Source: DASYDU01 sp050248495 (lineage in GTDB: Bacteria; Planctomycetota; Planctomycetia; Pirellulales; Lacipirellulaceae). From it: a DNA stretch of 64,000 bases. Under the pieces are notes generated by a model. The model was not told where the DNA came from. It saw only the letters and a list, made by a program, of their open reading frames with translations, and made no database searches. The stretch covers positions 124,001 through 188,000 of the forward strand of contig JBFWSG010000002.1 of assembly GCA_050248495.1 (NCBI GenBank), written 5' to 3'. Both the position numbers and the translations under genes were made by a program. Below are positions 42,401-51,000 of this stretch, piece after piece; within the stretch, counting starts at the first letter, position 1; every line of letters starts with the position of its first letter.

Positions 42401-42790
42401 ATGAAACAATTGAGGATCACAGTTGGCAAGAAGACGTATGACGTTACGGTCGAAGTGATCAGCGACGACGACCCGGTGCGCAGCCGGCCGGTGCCAGCCC
42501 GCACGGCAGCGACTGCGGCGGCGCTGAGTGCACCGGCGGGCGCTCCTCCCGCGCCGCAATCGACCGGCCCGATCGCCGATGGCGCGGTGATGAGCCCGAT
42601 GGCGGGCACCGTGAAGTCGATCAGAGTCAAAGCGGGCGACACGGTGAGCGTCAACGAGGTGTTGTTAACGCTCGACGCGATGAAAATGGAAGTGCCGGTT
42701 TCCGCGCCCGTCGCGGGCCAGGTCGCCAGCGTGGAAGTCAAAGAAGGGCAGTCCGTCCAGGAAGGGCAAGCGTTGCTGGTACTAAACTAG
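42401..42790 (+). CDS. mmdC: Decarboxylase biotin carrier subunit
   Basis: 129 residues from the ATG at 42401 (GAGG 8 nt before); upstream TTG starts are possible. The N-terminus MKQLRITVGKKTYDVTVEVI, an Ala/Pro-rich flexible linker (about residues 28-58) and a biotinyl domain with LDAMKMEV (biotin Lys K95, 34 residues from the end). Carries carboxyl-biotin from MmdA to the membrane subunit. Linker length and composition match the MmdC/GcdC type. Confidence 0.9.
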   Translation: MKQLRITVGKKTYDVTVEVISDDDPVRSRPVPARTAATAAALSAPAGAPPAPQSTGPIADGAVMSPMAGTVKSIRVKAGDTVSVNEVLLTLDAMKMEVPVSAPVAGQVASVEVKEGQSVQEGQALLVLN

Positions 42791-42813
42791 GGCCCTCAGC
42801 GCGGCGAACTACC

Positions 42814-43944
42814 ATGGAGATGATTCACGACTTTCTGGACATGACGGCGATCGACCTCATCAGCTGGCGGATGCTGGTGATGTGGGGGGTGTGCTGCCTG
42901 CTGTTTTATCTGGCGATCGCCAAAGAATTCGAGCCGATGCTCTTGATCCCGATCGCATTCGGGGCCTTGATCGCAAATCTACCGACGCAGGGAGTGCTCA
43001 ATCCGCCGGAAGGCGAGGCCGCGGGCGGGTTGTACTATTACATTTACAAAGGCATCGAGTGGGAAATCTTCCCGCCGCTGATTTTCCTCGGTGTCGGGGC
43101 ACTCACTGACTTCGGCCCGCTGATCGCCAATCCACGGACGTTGCTCTTGGGCGGGGCGGCCCAATTGGGCGTCGTGATCACATTCCTGGGGGCCGATTCC
43201 CTCGGTTTCACGCCGCGAGAAGCGGCTTCGATCGGCATCATCGGCGGGGCGGACGGCCCGACGACGATCTTTATCACCAACAAGCTCGCGCCGCATCTGG
43301 TCGGGGCGGTTGCCGTCGCCGCGTATTCTTACATGGCCCTGGTGCCGCTTATCCAACCGCCAATTATGCGGGCACTCACTACGAAAAAGGAGCGGTTGAT
43401 CCGGATGAAGTCGCTCCGCAGCGTCTCGAAGCTGGAACGGCTGGCGTTCTGCTTGATGACAATGATCCTCTGCATCCTGATCGTGCCCAGTGCTTCCGCG
43501 TTGATTGCCATGTTGATGCTCGGAAATTTTATCCGCGAGAGCGCCGTCGTCGAACGACTGACGAAGGCGGCGCAAAACGAATTAATCAACCTGGTGACAA
43601 TTTTCCTGGGCACCAGCGTAGGCATCACCATGAGCGGGGATTCGTTCCTACAAGCCAGTACGCTCAAGATCTTGGCAATGGGTGTGGTGGCATTCTCAGT
43701 TTCCACTGCCGGCGGCGTGCTGATGGCCAAGGCCATGAACTTGCTCAGCCCCGGCAATCCGATCAACCCACTGATCGGTTCGGCGGGAGTGTCGGCAGTG
43801 CCGATGGCGGCCCGTGTGTCGCACGTTGAAGGCCAGCGTTACGACCCGCAAAATCACTTGCTGATGCACGCCATGGGGCCCAACGTGGCCGGCGTCATCG
43901 GGACAGCCGTCGTCGCGGGCTATTTCATCGCCAAGCTGTCGTAG
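42814..43944 (+). CDS. mmdB: Sodium-translocating decarboxylase beta subunit (OadB/MmdB)
   Basis: 376-residue integral membrane subunit that decarboxylates carboxybiotin and expels Na+. Family hallmarks are FPPLIFLGVGALTDFGPLIA, the re-entrant loop GIIGGADGPTTIFITNKLAP with the essential Asp D147, MLGNFIRESAVVERL, and NPLIGSAGVSAVPMAARV with the conserved Ser/Asn residues. Nine or so hydrophobic helices are visible. Last gene of the dodecin-mmdA-D-C-B run. It makes the propionate branch energy-conserving. Confidence 0.95.
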   Translation: MEMIHDFLDMTAIDLISWRMLVMWGVCCLLFYLAIAKEFEPMLLIPIAFGALIANLPTQGVLNPPEGEAAGGLYYYIYKGIEWEIFPPLIFLGVGALTDFGPLIANPRTLLLGGAAQLGVVITFLGADSLGFTPREAASIGIIGGADGPTTIFITNKLAPHLVGAVAVAAYSYMALVPLIQPPIMRALTTKKERLIRMKSLRSVSKLERLAFCLMTMILCILIVPSASALIAMLMLGNFIRESAVVERLTKAAQNELINLVTIFLGTSVGITMSGDSFLQASTLKILAMGVVAFSVSTAGGVLMAKAMNLLSPGNPINPLIGSAGVSAVPMAARVSHVEGQRYDPQNHLLMHAMGPNVAGVIGTAVVAGYFIAKLS

Positions 43945-44049
43945 GGGTGCAGGACCGATAGTCCGCGGCTGGCCGGGCCTATTCGGGTGTATAGAATTCT
44001 GAGAACGGCTGGCATTTTGCGGGCCGTGTTTCAGGCTCTATGTGCTGCC

Positions 44050-44934
44050 ATGAAGTCGAATGTTGTTCACAAATTGCTTTCCCGCTTGGAAGAGCTCGTG
44101 CATCGCGAGACCGCGACCGGCACCGAGTTCTGGCTGGCTCGAGACCTTCAGAACGTGCTCGGCTACGCGCGTTGGTCGAATTTCACGCGCGTCATCGAGC
44201 GAGCGGTTGTCGCTTGCGACGCCAGCGGCAACAACCCGGACGACCACTTTCTGCCGGTTGTCAAGCTGCCGGAAAACGAAGCCTCTGCTACCACAAACAA
44301 TCGCAATTCCAACCGGGAAGTCGACGACTACGCGCTCACCCGCTTCGCCTGCTACCTGATCGCCCAGAACGCCAACTCGGCCAAGGACCAGGTCGCGTTC
44401 GCGCAGACGTATTTCGCCCTGCAGACGCGGCGCCAGGAGCTGATCGAAGAGCGGCTCGCCGATCTGGAGCGGCTCAGCGCCCGCCGCAAGCTCAGCCAGT
44501 CGGAAAAAATCCTCTCGGGCTTGATCTACGAGCATGTGGAAGATGAGCGTGGCTTCAGCCGCATTCGCATCAAAGGAGACCAGGCGCTCTTCGGCGGCGT
44601 GACGACGCGGCAAATGAAACGTCGTCTGCAGGTACCGAAGGGGAGGGCGCTTGCCGATTTCCTGCCCACGATCACGATCAAGGCCAAGGATTTCGCCAAC
44701 GAGATTACGAACTTCAGCATCAAGCGCGACTACTTGCACACCGAAGCCCAGATCACCCGCGAACACATCAAGAACAACCGCGACGTGCGGCGACTGCTCA
44801 AGCGGCGAAAGATCGTGCCCGAGGAACTTCCGGCGGCCGAGGATGTGAAGAAGGTAGCGCGCCGCGTGGCGAGCGACGAGCGACGACTGCCTCGGCAGGC
44901 AAAGCGGCTTTCAGCGTCAACGGACAACGCGTGA
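44050..44934 (+). CDS. dinD: DNA damage-inducible protein D (DinD)
   Basis: 294 residues from the ATG at 44050 (an upstream in-frame ATG gives 315). It opens with a BRO-N-like domain (EFWLARDLQNVLGYARWSNFTRVIERAVVAC) and continues EVDDYALTRFACYLIAQNANSAKDQVAFAQTYFA, the DinD signature. The C-terminus (KDFANEITNFSIKRDYLHTEAQITREHIKNNRDVRRLL) matches the E. coli protein, which restrains RecA filament pairing. No LexA box was found by eye in the short upstream gap. Confidence 0.88.
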   Translation: MKSNVVHKLLSRLEELVHRETATGTEFWLARDLQNVLGYARWSNFTRVIERAVVACDASGNNPDDHFLPVVKLPENEASATTNNRNSNREVDDYALTRFACYLIAQNANSAKDQVAFAQTYFALQTRRQELIEERLADLERLSARRKLSQSEKILSGLIYEHVEDERGFSRIRIKGDQALFGGVTTRQMKRRLQVPKGRALADFLPTITIKAKDFANEITNFSIKRDYLHTEAQITREHIKNNRDVRRLLKRRKIVPEELPAAEDVKKVARRVASDERRLPRQAKRLSASTDNA

Positions 44935-44983
44935 TTCACGGATATTTGACGCCGCATGCCGGTCGTCCTACGATTGCCGTGCC

Positions 44984-45454
44984 ATGTTGTTCTACCTCTT
45001 CCTGCTGTTCACCGTCGTGCCCGTCGTGGAGCTCGTGCTCCTCGTATGGCTGGGCGGACAGACTGTGTGGTGGTTGCCTGTGCTGTTGGTGATCGCCGAC
45101 GGCTTGGCCGGGGCGCTGCTCTGGCGGTGGCAGGGGATTCGCACGCTCGTCCGGATCCGTGAAGAGATGGCCGCCGGGCGGATGCCGGCCGATGCCTTGG
45201 TCGACGGGCTATTGATCTTCTTCGCCGGCGGGCTGTTGATCACGCCGGGCATGATCACCGACGTAGCGGGGTTCGCGCTGTTGATCCCGCCCATCCGCGC
45301 GGTGGTGAAGCGGTTCGCCAAGGCCTGGTTCGTGCGGCATGTCGAGGTCCGCACTGCCGCTTTCTACGGAAACGGCTCGCCATCCTCGCGCTCACCGCAC
45401 AGCGACGAGATCATCGACGCTCGGGTGATCCAATCGCACACCGAAGACCTCTGA
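44984..45454 (+). CDS. fxsA: FxsA family membrane protein
   Basis: 156 residues. Hydrophobic N-terminus (LFYLFLLFTVVPVVELVLLVWLG), a second membrane pair WWLPVLLVIADGLAGALLWRWQGIRTLVRIREEMAAGRMPADALVDGL and a third GGLLITPGMITDVAGFALLIPPIR. This is the complete FxsA signature, including MPADALVDG and TPGMITD. E. coli FxsA relieves phage T7 exclusion by F plasmids; the normal role is unknown. The C-terminal tail is poorly conserved. Confidence 0.92.
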   Translation: MLFYLFLLFTVVPVVELVLLVWLGGQTVWWLPVLLVIADGLAGALLWRWQGIRTLVRIREEMAAGRMPADALVDGLLIFFAGGLLITPGMITDVAGFALLIPPIRAVVKRFAKAWFVRHVEVRTAAFYGNGSPSSRSPHSDEIIDARVIQSHTEDL

Positions 45455-45643
45455 ATTGGTCAATTCGGTGCCAGCATCGCGGCCGTATGCGCGCCCGTGC
45501 GACACAAATGCGCGTCGGCTGGCACATGGCCGCAAAGCCGAGTCGCCGCCAACCTCGCACTTTTCCGCACAGGTCGGGTGCGCCGATTCGCCACCGGCGT
45601 GGCGCGACGTTTGCTCCCGCGATTCCGTCGGAGGGCCGAGACG

Positions 45644-45958
45644 ATGTCGGCCAGGCAAACCACCACTGGCAATCGAATTGGCGCCGCGACCGACGTTTCG
45701 TCGCAGTCGAAGTGCTGCGCGGAGCTCGCCGACCGCGCGCGGCATCGGCTATCGCAACACAGCCAGTTCCGCCTGCGAGCCGGCGGATTCGCTTTCGACG
45801 TGCTCGGCGACACGCTGGTGGTCCGCGGCATCGTCCCGTCTTTCTATCTCAAGCAACTCGTGCAGACGGTGCTCCGCGACCTGGAAGGCATCCGCTGGAT
45901 CGACAACCAGGTGGAAGTGATCGCCAGCAACGGGCTCAGCAGCACGCGTGGGCCATAG
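45644..45958 (+). CDS. BON-domain protein, 104 aa
   Basis: The BON fold is visible in RHRLSQHSQFRLRAGGFAFDVLGDTLVVRGIVPSFYLKQLVQTVLRDLEGIRWIDNQVEV, ending in I-D-N-Q-V typical of BON. The start at 45644 is chosen for GGAGGG 9 nt before; a longer frame from 45497 is Arg-rich and probably untranslated. BON domains bind membranes or other proteins. No signal peptide. The region upstream (45455-45643) shows nothing else. Confidence 0.65.
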   Translation: MSARQTTTGNRIGAATDVSSQSKCCAELADRARHRLSQHSQFRLRAGGFAFDVLGDTLVVRGIVPSFYLKQLVQTVLRDLEGIRWIDNQVEVIASNGLSSTRGP

Positions 45959-45973
45959 TCCGCGCCCCCAATC

Positions 45974-46375
45974 TCAATACCGCGAGATCAAGAGGTCGAT
46001 GCCCCCTTTCATCGCAGCCCGCCATTCCTGTTCGAGCTGGGGCGTGAACTCGGGGTCGTGTTCGGCGATCGTCTCGCACAGCGAATCGAGCCACAGCTTA
46101 TACATATAGGGCGGGATGTCGACCTGCTGCCGGCTGTGCCGGTCTGCCAGCCGTTCCACGTCCTCGAGGGCCGAGGCGATGTTCTGATTGAACAACAGCA
46201 TCGAGATCAGCGACTCGCGGAGCATCAGCTTCTGCCGCTTGAAGTCCGTGTGGCGGAATTTGTGCGCGATGTCGGGCGACTTGGCCAGGAACCGCTCGTA
46301 AAAACGGTCGAAAAAGCCTTCGCTCGCGCGGCAGCGATGGTAGCTGGCACTTACGGCATCAAGATCGGTGAACAT
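45974..46375 (-). CDS. Single-domain globin
   Basis: 133 residues from the ATG at 46375. The helical pattern fits bacterial haemoglobins: ASEGFFDRFYERFLAKSPDIAHKFRHTDFKRQKLMLRESLI followed by VERLADRHSRQQVDIPPYMYKLWLDSLCETI, where the His of LADRHSR is the probable haem-proximal ligand. No reductase or sensor domain is attached. It lies 39 nt downstream of the cNMP-binding protein gene, same strand. Oxygen or NO binding is the likely role. Confidence 0.82.
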   Translation of the reverse strand: MFTDLDAVSASYHRCRASEGFFDRFYERFLAKSPDIAHKFRHTDFKRQKLMLRESLISMLLFNQNIASALEDVERLADRHSRQQVDIPPYMYKLWLDSLCETIAEHDPEFTPQLEQEWRAAMKGGIDLLISRY

Positions 46376-46414
46376 GCCGCAAATCCTAGAGACACACCCT
46401 CTTCCGATCAATCC

Positions 46415-46906
46415 TCAATCCGATTCGGTCGGAAATTCGGGCAGATGGACGCCGCTCATCTCCAACAGCTGCAGCCGCGTGCCCCCCAGCCGCTCGGCCA
46501 GCGTGCAAGCCACGCGGTGCATGAACTGGAACCCGAAGGCCGGATTGGCGGCACAGAATTTCATCAGCTCTTCGCCGTCAAATTCTAGGGCTCGCACGGG
46601 GGTCAGCGTATGGGCCGTGTCATAGAGCCGCGCGCGGCCCACCAGCGGCGACCAGCCCATCAGGTCGCCCGCATGCACGACCGCGATTTGCTTGCACTTC
46701 TCCTCCGGCTCGCAGATTGCCAGCGAGATTTCGCCGCTGAGGATCACATACACGTCCTTCGCCGGTTCGTATTCTTCGAACACGGTCTTGTGGACCGGGA
46801 ACTCCTCGACACGGCCCAATTCGGCCAGCCGCTTCAGGTGGTCGTCTGAAAAGCCGCTGAAGAACGTGCTCGTGCGCAGCGCCTGTAAGACATTCGTCGT
46901 AGACAT
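46415..46906 (-). CDS. Cyclic-nucleotide-binding-domain protein
   Basis: 163 residues from the ATG at 46906 (CGGAGA 8 nt before; another ATG lies 21 nt upstream). A Crp-type effector domain only: FFSGFSDDHLKRLAELGRVEEFPVHKTVFEEYEPAKDVYVILSGEIS, then VVHAGDLMGWSPLVGRARLYDTAHTLTPVRALEF. There is no DNA-binding helix-turn-helix, so it is not a Crp/Fnr regulator. It probably senses a ligand or docks on a partner. Followed by the globin gene in the same direction. Confidence 0.85.
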   Translation of the reverse strand: MSTTNVLQALRTSTFFSGFSDDHLKRLAELGRVEEFPVHKTVFEEYEPAKDVYVILSGEISLAICEPEEKCKQIAVVHAGDLMGWSPLVGRARLYDTAHTLTPVRALEFDGEELMKFCAANPAFGFQFMHRVACTLAERLGGTRLQLLEMSGVHLPEFPTESD

Positions 46907-46968
46907 GGTCGCGGTCTCCGTGATCATTGTTCTCGTTCCGTTTGGTGGGAGGAGGGGTGTAACTTAGT

Positions 46969-47044
46969 TGTGGGAGGGCTCTCCGAGGCCGATGTCGTGT
47001 TCCATTCGATTGCGGAATCGGCTCGCCGCGGCGAGCCTCCCACA
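46969..47044. repeat. Dispersed repeat family C, diverged inverted pair
   Basis: A diverged copy of the 25-bp element (46969-46993, beginning TGTGGGAGGG) faces an inverted relative (47017-47044, ending CCTCCCACA and containing GGCTCGCCGCGGCGAGCC). Together they form a stem with a short loop between the cNMP and DHOD-like genes. The inner palindrome recurs at 8941. Confidence 0.75.
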
Positions 47045-47062
47045 CTTTTGCTCGCTCATCAT

Positions 47063-48085
47063 CTAGTGCGACTTCGGTCTCCAATACTCTGGCGTGTACG
47101 TGGCCAGGGCCTTCATGTAATTGGCCCGTTCCAGGGCGCCCGGGTTCGGGCAGTTTGCCCGGCTCATGCTGCCCTTCATCTGATCGACTGAAGCGTATTC
47201 ATGGGCTGCGAGCCATTCGGTCAGCTCGTCGACGACTTGCGTCACGTACGCCGGCCCGCGCTTCAATAGCTCGCTGGTCATCATCCCCACGTCCGCCCCT
47301 GCCAAGAGCACCCGGACCAGGTTCGTCACATCGTGCACTCCGCTGGTGGCGGCGAACGAGCATTGCAGCTGATCGCGGAGGATCGCGATCCACCGCACCG
47401 GCAGCCGCACTTCGTACCACTGGCTGAGCACTAGGTCCGGCGTGAATCGCAGCGTGGCGAGGTCGATGTCCGGCTCGAGGAACCGATTGAAGAGCACCAG
47501 CCCGTCCGCCCCGGCATTCACGAGCTGGTACGCGATATTCGGGATGCTACTGAACTGCGAGCCGATTTTCACCGCCAGCGGGATGTCGACCGACCGCCGC
47601 ACCTCAGACACCAGCTCCACGTAACGCCGCTCGACTTCGGACCCCTCCATGTCGCAATCGGTGGGCACGAAGTAGATGTTGAGCTCCAGCGCGTCGGCGC
47701 CCGCGTCTTCGAGCATCCGCGCGTAGCGCGTCCAGCCGCCGCTCGACTGCCCATTGAGGCTGGCGATGACCGGCACGGAGAGCGACCGTTTCGCTTCTTC
47801 GAGCAGCTCCAAATACTCCTGCGACCCTTTGCCGAAGTCGGCCTCCGCGGGGAAGTAGCTCAGCGATTCGGCGTACGAATAGGCCTGGAACTCGAACAAC
47901 CGGTCGACTTGCAGCTCGTCGTGGACGATCTGCTCTTCGAACAGCGAAGGCAGCACCACCGCGGCGATGCCGTGGTCGGCCAGTTGCCGCAACGTATCGA
48001 TTTTGCCTGTCAGCGGACCGGCCGAGGCCACCAGCGGATGTGGCAGCTTTAGGCCCAGATAATTGGTGGTCAGATCGACGCTCAT
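47063..48085 (-). CDS. Dihydroorotate dehydrogenase-like flavoprotein
   Basis: 340-residue FMN-binding TIM barrel. Motifs NYLGLKLPHPLVASAGPLTGKIDTLRQL, VPVIASLNGQSSGGWTRYARMLEDAGADALELNIYF, PLAVKIGSQFSSI and SGVHDVTNLVRVLLAGADVGMMTSEL fit the dihydroorotate dehydrogenase-like group. It starts 9 nt behind the nifJ stop, and such proteins often neighbour pyruvate:ferredoxin oxidoreductase. It is thus more likely a ferredoxin-linked accessory flavoprotein than a pyrimidine enzyme. The catalytic Cys/Ser segment of true PyrD is not evident. Confidence 0.85.
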   Translation of the reverse strand: MSVDLTTNYLGLKLPHPLVASAGPLTGKIDTLRQLADHGIAAVVLPSLFEEQIVHDELQVDRLFEFQAYSYAESLSYFPAEADFGKGSQEYLELLEEAKRSLSVPVIASLNGQSSGGWTRYARMLEDAGADALELNIYFVPTDCDMEGSEVERRYVELVSEVRRSVDIPLAVKIGSQFSSIPNIAYQLVNAGADGLVLFNRFLEPDIDLATLRFTPDLVLSQWYEVRLPVRWIAILRDQLQCSFAATSGVHDVTNLVRVLLAGADVGMMTSELLKRGPAYVTQVVDELTEWLAAHEYASVDQMKGSMSRANCPNPGALERANYMKALATYTPEYWRPKSH

Positions 48086-48094
48086 AGAATGCCT

Positions 48095-51000
48095 CTAGTT
48101 GGATATTTCTCGCGTCACGCCCGCCATTTGTTCGTAGTAGTGCCACTGATCGTCGATGTCTTGCTGCGCGAGCGCGAAGAGTCGCTCCGCTTCCTCGGGA
48201 TTGGTTCGCGCGAGCATCGCAAAACGGGCCTCTTCCATGGCGAACTCGCGAAACTTTTTCCGCGGCGCGCGGCTGTCGAGGTGAAATGGATGGCTGTCGC
48301 CGTGGGCCTCGCGCGGATCGTAGCGGTATACGGGCCAGAAGCCGCTCTGCACCGCGTCCTTCTGATGGTTCATCGAAGTGGTCATGTTGATGCCGTGGGC
48401 GACGCAGTGGCTGTAGGCCAGGATCAACGACGGCCCGGGGTACGACTCCGCTTCGAGGAACGCGCGGATCGTTTGCGCGGGGTTGGCGCCCAGCGCCACT
48501 TGTGCGACGTACACGTTGCCGTAGGAGACGGCGAGCATCCCGAGGTCCTTCCGCCGCGACGACTTGCCGCCGGAGGCAAATTTAGCGACCGCACTTCGCG
48601 GCGTGGACTTCGAAGCTTGCCCGCCGGTGTTCGAATAAACGCCGGTGTCGAGCACCAGGATATTGACGTCGCGGCCGGTGGTGAGCACGTGGTCGAGCCC
48701 GCCAAAACCGATGTCGTACGCCCAGCCGTCGCCGCCGATGATCCACACGCTCCGCCTCACGAGCGAGTCGACGATCGGCAGCAGTGCCTTGGCGGCCGGG
48801 GCGTCGCATTGGGCGAGCTTCGTGCGAAGCGTGGCCACGCGGGCGCGCTGGGCTTCGATCTCCGCGTCGTTTGTCTGCGGCGATTCGCAGATTTCCTGCA
48901 CCAGGGAGTCGCCCAGCACACCGGCGAGCTGCTGGACGAGGAACTGGGCATAGCCGCGCTTGGCGTCGACCGCCAGCCGCAGCCCGAGGCCGAACTCCCC
49001 CACGTCCTCGAACAGCGAATTGTTCCAAGTCGGCCCGCGGCCTTTGTCGTTCTTGGCCCACGGCGTTGTCGGCAGATTGCCGCCGTAGATCGAAGAGCAC
49101 CCGGTGGCGTTGCCGATCACCGCCCGGTCGCCGAACAGCTGGCTCATCAGCTTCAAGTACGGCGTCTCGCCGCAGCCCGCACACGCGCCGGAGAACTCGA
49201 ACAACGGCTGCAGCATTTGCGATGCCTTCACCGTGTCGTGCTCCAGCTTGGTGCGGTCGAACTCGGGAAGCGTGAGGAAGTAGTCCCAGTTTACCTGTTC
49301 CCGCGCGAGGTGCTCTTCCTTCGGCTCCATGTTGATCGCCTTGTGCCTGGCGATTTCCTTGCTCTTGGCCGGGCAGACGTCGACGCACACGCCGCAGCCG
49401 GTGCAATCCTCCGGGGCGACCTGGATCGTCATCAGGTGGTCCGGCAAATCCTTGCCGCTCCAGGGCCGCGTGACGAAACTTTCCGGTGCTCCGTTGAGCT
49501 CATCTCGCGTGAACGGCTTCATGCGGATCGCCGCATGCGGGCACACGAGCGCACAGAGACCGCATTGGATGCAGATATCGGGATCCCAGATCGGAATTTC
49601 GTGGGCGATGCTGCGGCGCTCCAGCGCGGCCGTGCCGGTCGGGAACGTGCCGTCCACCGGCAGCGCGCTCACGGGCAACAAGTCGCCGCGTCCCGCGATC
49701 AAGGCCGCGGTCACCCGTTCGACGAAATCGGAATGCTCGCCCACGGCAAGCGGCGGCCGGCGGCGCAGCTGGCTCGTCGCAGCACGCGGGACCATGACCT
49801 CGTGCAAAGCCGCTAGGGCGCCGTCGACCGCCGCAAAATTTCGCGCGAGCACCGCCTCGCCGCGCTTCCCGTACGTCTTCTCGATCGCATGCTTGATCGC
49901 GCCGATCGCCTCCTCCTTCGGCAAGAGATCCGCCAGCGCGAAGAAGCAGGTTTGCAGCACGGTATTGATCCGATTCGCCATGCCCGCCTCGGCCGCCACG
50001 CGGAAGCCGTCTACCACGTAGAACCGCAGCTCTTTCTCGAGGATGTCCTCCTGCACCTCGCGCGGCAGCTGGTCCCAAACTTCGTCCGGACCGTACGGAC
50101 TGTTCAACAGAAACACCGCCCCGTGAGCGGCCTGCTGCAACACATCCATCCGCTCCAGGAAATTGAACTGATGGCAGGCCACGAAGTTGGCCCGCTCGAT
50201 CAGGTACGACGACGTGATCGGCCGCGGGCTGAACCGGACGTGCGACACCGTGACGGAACCGGCCTTCTTCGAGTCGTAAACGAAATAGCCTTGCGCGTAC
50301 ATCGGCGTGTTCTCACCGATGATCTTCACCGAATTCTTACTCGCGCCGACCGTGCCGTCGCTCCCCAGGCCGAAGAACACGGCCCGTGTGACGTCGGCTG
50401 CCTCGGTCGTGAATTCGAGATCGACTTCGAGACTCAAATGCGTGACATCGTCGATGATGCCGACGGTGAAATGCTTGCGCGGCTTATCTTTGGCCAGTTC
50501 TGCAAATGCGGCCGCCACCATCGCCGGCGTGAATTCCTTCGACGACAGACCATAACGGCCGCCGATCACCTGCGGCATCGGCTTGCCGCCCTTCGCCGTG
50601 GGCCATTCTTCCGCCAACGCGGCCACCACGTCGAGATACAGCGGATCGCCAATCGCGCCCGGTTCTTTGCAGCGGTCGAGCACGGCGATGCGCCGCGTCG
50701 TCGCCGGCAAGGCGGCGAGGAAGGCGGTCGCGTCGAACGGCCGATAGAGCCGGACTTTGAGCAGCCCGACTTTCTCGTTTTGCCCCTTCAGACGTTCGAC
50801 CGCCTCCTCCGCTGCGCCCACGCCCGAACCCATCATCACGACGACGCGCTCGGCATCGGCCGCACCCTCGTACTCGAACAATTTGTACTGCCGCCCCGTG
50901 AGCGCGGCGAATTTGTCCATTTCTTCCTGTACGATCGCCGGCGTCGCCAGGTAGAACGGGTTGCTCGCCTCGCGGGCCTGGAAGAACACGTCCGGATTCT

